64,000 nt of DNA from positions 56,419,698 to 56,483,697 of the forward strand of contig CM032666.1 in NCBI GenBank assembly GCA_019095985.1, written 5' to 3'. A model generated the notes under the pieces. That model was not told the DNA's origin and searched no databases. It saw only the letters and a list, made by a program, of their open reading frames with translations. This stretch comes from Streblospio benedicti. Taxonomy: Eukaryota; Annelida; Polychaeta; Spionida; Spionidae. Numbering within the stretch: the stretch's first letter is position 1; each line of letters starts with the position of its first letter. This document shows positions 1-29,339 of this stretch, piece by piece. A program made the translations under genes and the position numbers.

Positions 1-840
1 ATAATCTTAATTTTCAAATGGGCGAAAAATTTTAGTTGACGCGTTATGCAAAAATAATATCGTAAATTCCTTGTTTGAAAGATTTTGATTTGGCTACTTC
101 ATATAATTATTTTTTTCTCAAATATGTTTGTCAATTAATTATTTTACTTTTGGGTAATATCCAGACTGTATCTGAACTTGGATTTCTATTTTTCGGTAAA
201 AAAGGGGGGTGGTTGCAAAGAACAATCTTACACAGTATGGATAGAATTTTGCCGTATTTATGTTTGTGCTGGTTTTGTTACTTTTTATGGAGACTTATTC
301 AATCATTTTCTTTTGAAGTGTGAGCAAAGCCTTTATTTGCTAAAGCATGTGGTTAGACAAATATACATTTACATATATCACAGTTGAATGCGTATTTATC
401 ATACTAAGTATTTTCTAAAATTTCTTAATTGTACAATATGATACATAAGAAGATAAATACATTCCAAGAAAATGTTTGTAGATTTAATGATTTTATTTCG
501 TCCTAATTCATTCTCTTTTGCATACAATTTGATAGATGTCAAAATTTGGAGACGGGTTAATGCAATTGGTGTGCAAATGATAATTTAAATAGTCAAGAAG
601 TACAATGGATTTCCTCATTTTCTTTAGAAATAATGTCGTCACCCTCACTCTTATTGTATTTCATTATTCAAAATTTTTAACCACATACATGTTCAGGTAT
701 TGCTAATGCTAATAAATCATGAATTTTGAATTTTGGTGTTTTATTAATAACATAAATTTTATTTCAGATAAATTACATGTATATACATATAAAAATCCAT
801 AGAAATTGTTAATTGAATAATACATTATGTACAAGTTAGT
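1..840. other. AT-rich non-coding stretch
   Basis: No supported gene. The short open frames here have no domain-like composition, and I see no inverted or tandem repeat of note. The stretch ends where a minus-strand LINE fragment begins. Confidence 0.5.
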
Positions 841-1862
841 ATCACATTATCTTTTTACGAATATAGTTGATCTATCCACCTTTTTAAACAAGTTGGAACA
901 TCTAAAAACATAGCATCTGCAATGGTTGCAACAATAATATTAGAGCTAGTAAAAATACGTTCTTTTAAGCTAAAAATCAATTTACGTAAGATAACAGGGT
1001 AACAATCAATACCTAAGCTCAACATTTGCCTAGAAGTACCTATTCTACGACAATGGAAAAATGATCTGAAGATTTGTTTGTAAGCAATATTCAGTTTTAA
1101 ATAGGTTTGCTGCCTAAAGTTTGACCATAGCGTGGAACCATAAAAACTTGAACAATATGAAGTGAATAATCGAACTTTTACCTCCTTCGAACAATGTCTA
1201 AATTTTTTAATAAGAATGTTACCCCTAGCATAGACACACCCGAATTTGTCGTTTGATATCATGATCATCATAACAATCTTCAGATATGAAGCAACCCAGG
1301 TATTTCTTCACATCAGTAAATTTTAATTTAAGACCCCTAGTACTAGCGCTGGACATTCTAAGAACTTTAGACATTTAGGTGTTATCAGCATACACTCAGT
1401 CTTTTTAACATTATATTTAAGTTCAAACATGCATGCATATTCATGACAAACATTAAGTAGCTTTTGTAACGATGTAGGGCTAGGGGCCAGTAAAATAGAA
1501 TCATCTGCATAAAACATATGGTTAACATAAATATTATTAACTACACATCCTCTCTGACATCTAGATAAAAGTATACTCAAGTCATCCATATAAATGTTGA
1601 AGAAGCTTGGAGATAAAATTTTACCCTGCGGCACACCATTTGTTACATTAAAAGAGTCCGATAAAACAGAACTCCACTTCACAATATATTTTCTGGCAAC
1701 TATATAATGTTAAGAGAATGCGAACAATAATAGTGGGTACATTTCTATCAATAAGCTTGCTAAACAGGTGCCAGTGATTAATCTTATCAAATGCTTTACT
1801 GGCATCCAAAAATGATAAGTAGATAGGCGAGTTGTACCTTTTTTTTACATGAAATATATTTA
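841..1862 (-). mobile_element. 5'-truncated non-LTR retrotransposon (LINE), reverse transcriptase remnant
   Basis: Read on the minus strand, about 1860 down to 1323 encodes reverse transcriptase palm motifs: a DASKAFDKINHW-like block (about 1800), then GVPQGKILSPSFFNIYMDDL, then the catalytic FYADDSILLAPS (about 1500). The frame at 1271-855 continues with the post-RT region typical of these elements (YARGNILIKKFRHCS, LFTSYCSSFYGSTLW). Endonuclease and the N-terminal half of RT are absent, so this is a 5'-truncated copy. The two parts lie in different frames, so the copy is also mutated. The motifs resemble CR1/L2-like clades, but I cannot fix the clade. RT copies the element RNA at a nicked target site; this copy should be dead. 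Confidence 0.8.
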
Positions 1863-2625
1863 TCTTATTCCATAATGGTGCTAAACTTTAGTATATAGTC
1901 CAAGATTTTCTGCCCACCCACCAACGTTTTGCACCCTCTAAAATATCTACACTATTTGGGAATTTCCCCCAAGTGATAAAAAAAAAGTCTAAAATGTTGA
2001 CACCTCCGTCATAAATGCATATATCTAATTCTGAATATATCGATCTACATGTGTTCTACTTTGATTTTAAAATATATCTGACCAATGACCTGGTGTGGTT
2101 GTAGATGTCGTTGCAATACATATTTAATTGATTGTTCAATCGCAAAAAAAACTAAGTTAAACATTTAAAACAGAATGAAGATCCCATTATGGATGACAAA
2201 AATCATTTCACCAAATAATTAACTGTGTGAATTCTTATGTTAATGTTATGTATATGATATGTTTATGTTTGTGTTATGTATGAAAGAAGCATAGGACCAC
2301 ACTCTACCCAGGAAGTTGGGGTCTGCTTGATCTGACTTTGTCGCAAAAGTATCTGTTGCTAGTGTCATATCATTGGGTGGTTACTGGGGTTATGATCGGG
2401 ATATAGTACATGTACTGTGTTGCGACAAAGGTAGTCGGGGTGTGCTTGACCTGAATTTCTTGCAGAAGGAACAGTTTGGCACTGCCTTAACTCTGCTGTT
2501 GATGTGATATCATTTGGAGAGTATAGACAGGAATGAAAAATGACGTAAGCTTTTATTTGCTTCAGTTCATCAAAAATCTCTGGGTATTACTTTTGCTATT
2601 TAAAGGGTCCTCAAAGCCTACATGT
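1863..2625. other. Non-coding stretch
   Basis: No coding signal. Two related segments around 2290-2360 and 2420-2490 share words such as GGGGT(C/G)TGCTTGA(T/C)CTGA, suggesting a small degenerate duplication. Confidence 0.4.
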
Positions 2626-2758
2626 CATAGGCGTTTTTGGGCGCACCCCGGCCCCCCACTCCCAAAATACTTCAAGGGTTTTTGATGAAATCCTTAAGTG
2701 CGCCCCCCCTTTTTTTACTTAAGTGCCCCCCTTTTTCCAAAAACCTGGATCTGCCTAT
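2626..2758. mobile_element. MITE, family with GGCAGATCCAGG ends (copy 1)
   Basis: The right end reads CCTGGATCTGCCTATCC and the left end keeps only CATAGGC. The interior has the family's run of GTGCGCCCCCC and CCTTAAGTGCGCC blocks. It belongs with the better copies near 45.05, 45.48 and 50.09 kb. Non-autonomous; no coding capacity. Confidence 0.6.
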
Positions 2759-4080
2759 CCAGTGTAGTTGGTGACCACTCATTATGTCCATTGACCAGTT
2801 CAGCTGTTTGTGGAGAGATGTTGTCCTATCCCTTTCCATCCCGCCTTCTGCTAATGCCGTGCCCAGTGGCACGTGTTAAGGTTTTATGCCTGCAATACAA
2901 TACAGACTGTCAATAAGCACCTCTAATTTACATTTACATTTACATTTACATATATTGCCTAGTAGTCAATAGTAGTGTAAAGTGATCGTTTTAGTTTTAT
3001 GTGTGTGCTTAATTTCTTATGTTTTGGTGGTGGCGTTTACAACTAAATTTAGTTCAATAGATGAGCACACAGCTGATGACATTGAAATTCAAAATACTTT
3101 ACTTTCATATAGCAAAAACAAAACTCAGGTAGGTGGTAGAACTAACGATTGGACGCTGGGTTAATAATGACTTTAATTCAAGTCCGAAAGGTGAAAAGAC
3201 AGGTATTCTTATTTTTCAATTGTAAATCATTAAGGTAAATATGAGGTTTTACAAGATAAACAAACGTATGCAATGGAATGTTGTCAATGTCTTTGTGCTT
3301 TATATGCAACACATGGGGCTAGTTTTGTACAATTTACAGTTAAATATATACCAAGTCACGCATAACTGTAAGAACCATACGTGTAGAACATATTTTTTTA
3401 TGATGTGAGCTTCGATTGATAAAGGGTTGACGTGCTGATATGTTTTGTTACACTTTTAAAGCTCGATTGTTTAATAGCGAAGATTGCTTCGCAAAATTTG
3501 AGCTATGCCCACTTTGAAACAACTTGAAACTAATAACACAAAAGTAAGTGATCCCCAGCCCCACCCTACATTTCACTGGCCCCCCTCTATTGGAAATAGT
3601 AAGTTATCCTTCGCTTATGTCGGTTCCAATCACTATATATGATATCGGTTCATGGAACACATGCTCAAATGAACCTTTTCACATAGTTCAATTAAATAAA
3701 ATGAAATGTATTTTGTTTGGGTTAATAGACAAGCATTGCTTTGAGTTTAACAATCGACCCACTGTACTGGTATATATGCCACACTACGCGATGCGTCTTA
3801 GTAATGACAGGTGTATAATGAATTTTGCATGGAGTGCAGACGTGTTTTGATTTTTCTTCAAACCAGTCCAGACTTCAATGCTGTCATCACTGTAAACATC
3901 TAATTCAGGTGTATTACCGTCACGTTTTTCAACATGTTCAGCCCAGTTGCAATTTCAGTTGACCTAGTTGCATTTCCAGTTAACACAAAACACAAGACAT
4001 GAACAAACTTCCAACTTTTTCAGGCGGGTAGTTTGATTCGTCTACTACTGCTGCCTAACAGCGCCCAAATGTGTGGTCAA
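2759..4080. other. Non-coding stretch with (ATTTAC)n microsatellite
   Basis: A short hexamer repeat (ATTTAC)n lies at about 2928-2953. The 100-codon frame at 3548-3850 has no recognisable domain and ordinary AT-rich composition; I do not call it a gene. Confidence 0.4.
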
Positions 4081-4085
4081 ACAGG

Positions 4086-4640
4086 CACAGTAGAAGCTCT
4101 TATTAAGACCACCTCTTACAGACAACTTCTATAATAAAACCATTTGTTGTGATCTCAAACCCTCCAATGCGAACTTCCCATAAGAAAGAAACCACATCTC
4201 TATTAAGATAATGCGAGCCCCGAGGGTGGGGTGGGGGGGGGTGCACTTCCATGCATCCGTCGACGGGTATGCTCTCCCCGGATGACCCACATTTTTCACC
4301 CTCCCAAGCAGATATGAATGCCCCTACTTTTCACCGTCCATCAGCTTTGGAATAGCATTTTGTGATGCCCAGCAGCTATGAAAACTCTATGTAAGGATAG
4401 CAGCTATAAAGTACCTCTCTATGTTGAGACAACAGCTATAAAGTACCTCTCTTCCCATCCCAGGCTTCTCATTTGCCATTTTCATGGTGTTTTTCTCTCT
4501 TTCAACTGCTTGCTAAGAGAGTGTAGTTCTAACGGCAGCTATGGAATGCCCCTACTTTTCACTGTCCAGCAGCTACGAAATGCCTAATTTTTATCATATC
4601 CAGCTATGAAATAGTTTTTTTTTAAATGAAACATGAGTAT
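4086..4640. repeat. Fragment of the 'TTAAGACCACCTC' dispersed repeat plus reiterated CAGCTATGAAA segment
   Basis: 4086-4215 opens with CAGTAGAAGCTCTTATTAAG followed by ACCACCTCT, matching repeats at 25.48, 57.5, 60.3 and 63.3 kb. From 4320 to 4610 short words such as CAGCAGCTATGAAA, CAGCTATAAAGTACCTCTCT and ATGCCCCTACTTTTCACTGTCC recur several times, a degenerate satellite-like block. No gene. Confidence 0.5.
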
Positions 4641-4741
4641 GAAATTGCGCATCGAAAATTTTCGGGGGGAGCATCCCCGTCTGATGTCAAGGGGAGTGCG
4701 CCCTCCTCCCCCCTGCGAGACCGGTCACACATGTGTTCGTA

Positions 4742-5682
4742 GGGAGCGTTCACAATTGACGTCAACCACATCTTGCCACTTTCTGACCCCCCACCCCCAC
4801 CCCCACCCCCGCGTCAACTTTCGTCAACTTAATGACCACCCCCCACCCCCACCCCACCCCCACACACACACCACCACCACCCCTTTTTTTCTCACCACTT
4901 TTTACCTTCTTCCACAACTCAACAGCCTTCTTCTGGATGTCGCTTTTGTGATGTTGTGGATATACTTTTTAATTGCTGATATAATTTTTGAATTTTCTTT
5001 TTTTATCCATTATGATACGTATTATTACACAGAATCATTAAATAGCACATGGTGTTTGAAATTGTCAGCAAATCACATAAGAAACAGTTTTTGAAAAAAT
5101 ATTTTCTTTATTTTTGAATGAAAATTTATATATGTGAACCATTATGAGCCAATCATTTCATATCTGTGCTAACTAAGATGTTTGAAAACTGGCTTAAATC
5201 ACCGATTCAACAGTTGATTCTTCATTATTTAAAAATATTTTGTTACTTTGTTTTCTAATGAAAATTTATATATGGTATGTAGCATTATGAGCCACAAAGT
5301 TTTTTTCATATCTGTTTATAACTAAGAAACATATAACTGGCTTAAATGTTTGATTTTTGCATATTCCAGAAAAGAATTATAAATAGATAAACACAATGTT
5401 CTCATTCTATTCTTCTACAAAAGTATAGATTTAGTCCTAAATTGGTAACCTTACTACAGAAGTTAAGACACAAATTTAAGTTAGTTCAATGTACAAATTT
5501 GGTGTCAACTTGCCAACCCCCTCCTTCCGCGTCATCCAGTTAACTTTACGGGTGCCCCCCCCCATCAATTTTTCAATTTTCGTCAATTTTTGATGACCCC
5601 CACCCCTCCCCCCGTCAACTTTCGTCAACTTTCGCTGAACCCCCTACCCCCTCCAGGGTTGACGTCAATTGTGAACGCTCCC
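4742..5682. mobile_element. MITE with GGGAGCGTTCACAATTGACG terminal inverted repeats (copy 1)
   Basis: The left end GGGAGCGTTCACAATTGACG is mirrored at the right end by CGTCAATTGTGAACGCTCCC, an inverted repeat of at least 25 bp. The flank is GTA on the left and TTA on the right, close to a 3-bp TWA duplication; the second copy at 58.18 kb has a perfect TTA pair. The interior carries C-rich runs (CCACCCCCACCCC) and repeated TTTCGTCAACTT words. No transposase. Best placed as a non-autonomous PIF/Harbinger-type element (inference from duplication size). Confidence 0.75.
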
Positions 5683-5756
5683 TTAATAGAGCACTAGTGG
5701 TGTTCCACAGGTGCTGTGTTATGAGATGTGTACAAAGCATTCCTATGCTTTCTGGC

Positions 5757-5906
5757 TCTAGCCAGATCCAGGGGCGCACGCCCACCCTTTTCCCACCAAA
5801 GTACTTAATTTTCATAGAGGTTTTTGCATGTTCGCCAAAGATTATATGTACAAAATCCATGAAATCCCTTGAGTGCGACCCTTCTGAAACACTGGATCTG
5901 CCAGTG
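5757..5906. mobile_element. MITE, GGCAGATCCAGG family (copy 2)
   Basis: The ends are TAGCCAGATCCAGG and CTGGATCTGCCAGTG. The interior contains the family's ACTTAATTTTCATAGAGG and ATGAAATCCCTTGAGTGCG blocks. Non-autonomous. Confidence 0.6.
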
Positions 5907-7029
5907 CTCATACACTCCTTACTACTTATTGACTTATTTGAGAACTGGTTTGTTTGATCTCTAAAATGAAATCTACTACATAGTTGTGTTTGTTCACACG
6001 ATAAGACGGGTTTCACTTTACATGTGTGATCACAAAACACACGTGTTCACCATGCAGAGTAGTTTTTCAGAAGACCTTATATCTAATAGTTTTTTATTTC
6101 CATTATTACAAAAACCGCTCATGTCAAACATATATCAAGTTCAAAGTTGAAAAGCAAGTACAATTGTGACAGCCTCTAGCTCTAATAGATATAACGTCTT
6201 TTACAAAACCCTAGGGATTCCCCTGATGTTAAAACATACAGCCTCGAACATCCTGGCCTGTTATAGCTTTTAAAACCAGAGTGTTCAGTAGCAGCAGCTG
6301 CAGAAGCAGCAGCGTGCATGGGTGGTGATTTAGTACGTAATGATTAGCCAAGATATGAAGTGTGTCATTTTGATCAAAGCTTCGCCATTAAAAATAAACA
6401 GTACCACATGAGGAAATACCCAAACACAGCAGCTCACGGCTGCTCTGAAAATAGATTGCTGTTCTAAAAATTGAAGCCATGTGCTTTCAGTTAATGACGT
6501 TACGTTTGCAACTCACTTAGCAAGATTCGCATCATAGAGAAGCTTTCAGAATAGGCCTTCATGTCAGATCATTTAAAGGCCTTGTCATAGGCTACACGCA
6601 GAGGTGTTCAGATCAGAGAGCTTTACACTTTTACATCTGTTCACATAATACGGGTGATCGTTTTACAGGGGTCGACACATAGTACAAGGGTTCACTTAAC
6701 AAAGGAGCTCATTATAATAGACATTTTTTCACCAAAATATTTCATTTTAATAGGTTTTGGGTATGTCCGCTTTTTATCGCGTGCTCGGAACTTATGCAAT
6801 AAACCCACTACCTGTCTCACCCCCTTAGTGTTTGATTATAAAACAAATAATCATAATGTTATTAGTTATGTTAGACAACAAGGAGATATAAATGTCAATT
6901 AAAAGTCACCAATGTGTAAAACTTTAACTAGTTCTTAGACAATAAAGTTTGTATGAATTATATGTAACACGTAAGTATTTACTCCAGCAATAATTTTGAA
7001 AATGAAATCATTGGCTTTTCATCGAGGGT
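5907..7029. other. Non-coding stretch upstream of the first recognised exon of gene 1
   Basis: The first exon of gene 1 (start codon and most of the signal peptide) should lie in or before this stretch, but I could not identify it. 6720-6840 weakly resembles the GGCAGATCC MITE family (CACCAAAATATTTCATTTT, TATGTCCGC). Confidence 0.35.
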
Positions 7030-7117
7030 GTCTGAAATATAGCTGCCCCCACCCCCTTCCCCCCAAAAAAACAAAAGCTGGATCTGCCAGTGTAATTGGT
7101 CCTGTTGTGCGCGGCAG

Positions 7118-24801
<17,684 letters not shown>

Positions 24802-25384
24802 GTAGGTCTTCAACAATACTTCCTTAATACTTAAGTATGAATTTTTTCTGTTTTGTATTTGAATTTTATATATAAAGTTAAATTTTACGTTTGTTGTATC
24901 CTTTGTATTTTTAAGTGTGTTTTTATTGGTATTTTTAATATCCATTCTTTGCTATATTGAATGAATCTGTCGCAATTAGAATGGGGTCCAACATCTTATA
25001 TTAAGATTATACATATCACTCATGATACATTGATTTAAGATAACTGGGGGGCGGGGGATAATATGCTAATATGCAAGCAAATTGTTTTAACAGCTTTTTT
25101 TACATATATAAATACTGTTGCCAGTAAGAGAACTCTTATTTATATTATTTGTACCTGATTATCAAATCATAAACATAATGCTGATTTTCGGAATAGATTA
25201 TTACTGGTCCTCTAATTCACTGTCACTCTTTGTTACTATTTTTTTCAAGATCTACTATGTACCTTTAACTGTGTTAACTGTTTGTGTGTAGTGGATTTAT
25301 GGTCATAGTTTCCAAAGCAAGTTTTATACATTCATGATAATTATATATTTTCTCTATAATATACGATTGTCATTTTTAAACTAG

Positions 25385-26732
25385 AAGCGTTTGTGGATTT
25401 GGACCTACAGGGCAAGTATCATTTTAAATTGATATATAATGTTTTACTGGTTATTAATTTTAAAACCCGAAGTACATCAGAACCTCCCATTAAGAACACC
25501 TCTTTAAAGACGCAACTTTTGTATAATAATATTTTATAATATAAGGCCATGTACTTTAATCCCAAGCCTTCATAAACAGATTACTGCAAACATCCATTGA
25601 AAGACTACTATCGAGACTACATGAGGCCAGCCTCTTTGCTTAGCCTAATAGAGAAGTTCTACTGTACACCTATTGATACTTGTATACTTGTCATACTTGA
25701 ACATGAATAAATATTGCATTAAGAGCAACTCCATTGACAATCACCTGCTAAATAACAATATGTAAAGTATCTCATTTATTAATCCCCTCAGATCCTCTAT
25801 AACTAGACCCATTATTTAAGATAAACTTTTCAAACAGAAATGTTCAAACTCATGTTTGTTCGAATGATGACTTTTTATTATTAGTTTTTTTAGAGACAGG
25901 AAAGAAGACATACGGTTAGTATATACATTGTACGCTACTCAAGAACTGATCCGCCACATACCCACATTTCCAATAATTCATTGTCTTTTCTTGTCTATTT
26001 TACATCACACTCCCTTAAAATATTGATATTAAATGAAATGCAGATATCTCCTATGTCATGTATGGATGTGTATTCTTGTTAGCTTCATATAACCCTTGTT
26101 AAAATAGTGGCTTATACACGTAATAATTTGTTATTGATAATACTTTATTTCAAAATGCGCAAGTTCAGTGTGCTTTTAAAAGTGCACATGTACATAGAGT
26201 ATAAGTGATGAGCATATTTACTGACTTGTCTGTCATTTATCATATAACCAATATACAGATGAGCAAATGTTTCAAAACAAAACACGTGCGCCGCCACTGC
26301 TGCTGCCACCTCTCCGCACTTTTTATGCACTAATAAGATATATAAGTAATGGAGTTAATTAATTTCAGTCATTCTTCACATCAAGGATTTCGCCGCGCAT
26401 GATGAAGCTCTCCATAATCCGTAAGTTACCTAATAGTATATTATAAACTGACCTTAGTGGACACAGTCATAATTACTTAGCATAATTATGTGTATAGGTA
26501 TAGTTCTATGGGCGATCACCATTAATAATTCTGACTAATAGGACATTAAAGGTAGGTTTTATTCTATTGGGTATTGATGTGTTGTATCAAATTGAGATTT
26601 TCATAATTTTAGCTATTATTTGGTGTATTTCAGTGTTACCACAATAGTTCATATTTGAGTCCATTTCTGGCTATTTTTTGTAGAGAGTCATACGGGATTC
26701 TTTTATACCATAACATCATTTGGAACGTTTGA
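25385..26732 (+). CDS. Candidate 3' exons of gene 1: two microexons, one 52-nt exon and a last exon
   Basis: Four candidates in series join in phase after Kazal 5: 25385-25411 (27 nt, EAFVDLDLQ, GC donor gcaagt), 25894-25914 (21 nt, ETGKKTY, strong T-rich acceptor, donor gttagt), 26369-26420 (52 nt, VILHIKDFAAHDEALHN, donor gtaagt) and 26684-26732 (49 nt, ESYGILLYHNIIWNV then TGA). The strongest is the 52-nt exon. All phases are compatible, which is some evidence, but the exons are short, there is no paralogue support in gene 2, and other combinations are possible. Confidence 0.35.
25474..25672. mobile_element. Repeat of the 'TTAAGACCACCTC' family with inverted ends
   Basis: Left GTACATCAGAACCTCCCATT then AAGAACACCTC; right TAGAGAAGTTCTACTGTACAC, a degenerate inverted copy of the left end. 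It fits a MITE whose full ends would read GTACAGTAGAACCTC. It lies between two candidate exons of gene 1. Confidence 0.5.
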
Positions 26733-27620
26733 ACAGTAAATTGACTGCATCCTAAATGATCTTGTTGAATTCTATTATGCAAATTATTGCAATAACATTT
26801 CCAATTTGCTTGATTTTAGATATCACAGAGGTCTCATTTTTGGCTATTGTTGTCTTATTCTGTGTCTGGAGATTTAATTTGTAATCTAAGATAAACTTTG
26901 AAGAATAATTTGATCATTTCTTATTGCTTGATTATCAATCTAAATTACTCTTTAACGTTTATTTTCAATTGCAAATTAAATATCCGGAAACGGCGTAAGA
27001 CAAGAATAACGAAAAATATTGCAATAACATGAGGCACAGCGGCCACTTTAAAAAACATAAAACCCAAAACTAACATCGTATCCATTTGTATGTTGTCTAA
27101 AATTTGGCTCATATAGAGTTAATACAAATTTGTGCATGGAAATAACTCTGTGACGTTCAAATTAATGTTTGATGGCAAGTAGACATTTTCCGCATGGGTC
27201 AAGAATCCAATTGTGATGGTAAATCGTTGTATACAGGTTAAAACGGCATTGGTGTTCGAAAGCCCCAGTGCTGTATTTATATGAAATGGAAAAAAAACAA
27301 CGGCATACATATATACCCCTTTGACCAATTCAGTGTGCAACTATACTCCATGCAGGACACAGTGTTCCAGCTACACCAGAAATAATTTGTTACTGGGAGC
27401 CTATGATACATGGCCCATAACAGTTCGAATTTAGGTTAAATTTAGCTAATATTTGGTATGTGTTTCACTGTTACCAAAATAGTTCATAATTTGATCCATT
27501 TCTTGCTATTTCTTTTTGTAGATAGTCTTACAGGATTCTACTAGACTACTCACCATTTGGAACTTTTGAACAGCAATCTGACCGTATTCTAAATGTTCTT
27601 GTTGAGTTTTAAGTGTGCAA
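26560..27620. repeat. Diverged tandem duplication around the candidate last exon of gene 1
   Basis: 26620-26770 and 27450-27610 share ordered words: GTTACCA-AATAGTTCATA, CATTTCTTGCTATTT, TTTTTGTAGA-AGTC, CATTTGGAAC, TTTTGAACAG, CTAAATG-TCTTGTTGA. The second copy has a stop directly after the acceptor. Confidence 0.5.
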
Positions 27621-28618
27621 GGGCCAGAAAAATCCAGAAATCTCACTTGCCCTTCAAATTCTACTTTACTTGTTGTCCAAACGAAACTTTACTGTTATAG
27701 CCCCACTTCTCTAACAGTATTATAGCCCAGTATGAATATCAATATAACTGTCAAACCCTCCATGCAAATTGTTTTAAACTTATCTTTTCAACAAAAATTA
27801 CTTTTAAGTTTCACAATGTTATCAATAGATGTCCCATTCTTCACGACTCGCTTAGTATTGAAAATTGGAACTAACATGTTGGCTCGTTGAGAAAATTACT
27901 TCAATTTTTACGTGCCCAGCTCAATTTTTATTTGTCTCGGAAAACCGGGAAAGAGTTTGTCTACGCGTGGGGGCTTAGTAAAAATGTTTGTTTGATTCAA
28001 TTCATTTTTGTATCATTTAAAAAAAAACTCTTCGAGTGGCATTTTAATAGTCTAGCAAGTTCTAAGCATATTCAAAAAAGCCTATGTTATCATTTCCCGA
28101 GTATTCCGTATGAATTGTGTAACATATTGTAAACATCACATTTGTGCATGGGTGAGTAAGTGTTTTGGCACCACTTGGTATAACCAGGCCCGTAACTAGG
28201 CTGAGGCGGAGAAGGCGACTGCCTCCTCGCTTTTAGATTTCGCCTCCTTGCTTTTTTTTTGCTAAAATATTTTATTTCTATAGTATATATGAGATATTAT
28301 ATATTAGATATTATATATGAGAACTATATAATAGACTTCTATATTATATATGATTTATGAATAACGATGGTAGTTACAGATGCTCAAGAAGACGCAAGAA
28401 GCTTAGTGTCATTTCAATTTGCTTGACATCTGATACTCAGATTGATTTTCGGGGATGTGGTTACAATTTGCGTTAACCCAAATCATAACTGGCTATATTT
28501 TGCGGCTGGTTACATTTTGAAGTCTAACTAGAATATAGGTCTTTACAATATGAACTCTGTTTGGGAGCCATTATATGCAGGATTGTGGGGTATTTGAAGT
28601 ATTTCAACAGCATTCTTA
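27621..28618. other. Non-coding stretch
   Basis: Contains a short GGCCCGTAACTAGGCTGAGG segment near 28187, a motif of a dispersed repeat end, and AT-rich TATATTAGATATTATATATG runs near 28280-28350. No gene. Confidence 0.4.
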
Positions 28619-29336
28619 AACCCCTTTCACAAAGCGCGTAGGCCGCCACAGTCCTACGATTTTCGTATGCATATGAAGCTTAATATAATCATAGTAACGA
28701 TGTAACATAGAACAGATCTTGCGTCGAGACCTGTCACAAAGGATTTGTTATATCAACGATTGATTTAGGCTCTTCAGTTGTATAATCGTGGTAATGTCGT
28801 GCTCTAGACATTGGACTCTCCTAAGTTCGTCCTACGCCCGGCCTACGACTGCTATGATTTTGACATGTTGCAGGCAGCCTACGACTGTTCTATGACGTAC
28901 CTACGTTGGTTCTGTGATACGCCCACGTCAGGGGCATAGGGTGTATAAGAGAATATGTTGAATAGTAGATCAAGCATAGGATGATCATATGTTCGACCAG
29001 CATCTATCATAGGACGAGCATACAAATTTAACAACATACTACACTTTAAAATCAGAGTGGAACCGTATGCCAACCTTACAACAGGCTCACTACAATCTCA
29101 GGATCATCTTGGGCGTGATGCACCTTTCCATCAATCATAAGTCCGTGCATAACAGAAACGTAAATTTTGAACATGTTCAAAACTATACGACGGTGTGTTA
29201 AGACGGGTATTTTCAGCGTAGGATGCTCGAAAATCGTATGACGATCACAGGATTTGCGTAAGCATTTTGAATATTCTTATGTACTTTTGTCTTAAAGCCG
29301 TCCTAACTGAGGCCCACGCGCATTGTGAAAGGGGTT
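28619..29336. mobile_element. 718-bp PIF/Harbinger-type MITE with TTA target duplication
   Basis: The left end AACCCCTTTCACAAAGCGCG is mirrored on the right by CGCGCATTGTGAAAGGGGTT. TTA lies at 28616-28618 and 29337-29339. The interior repeats TACGA, CGTATG and GTAGG words (TCCTACG, CCTACGACTG, CGTAGG), resembling subterminal binding arrays. No transposase. It lies between genes 1 and 2. Confidence 0.75.
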
Positions 29337-29339
29337 TTA

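Noticed and set aside
3548-3850. 100-codon plus-strand frame
   Set aside because: No domain, paralogue or splice support.
4633-5094. 153-codon Pro/His-rich frame
   Set aside because: It runs through CCCCA-type low complexity and across the left end of a MITE; the mirrored frame in the 58-kb copy is likewise repeat-derived.
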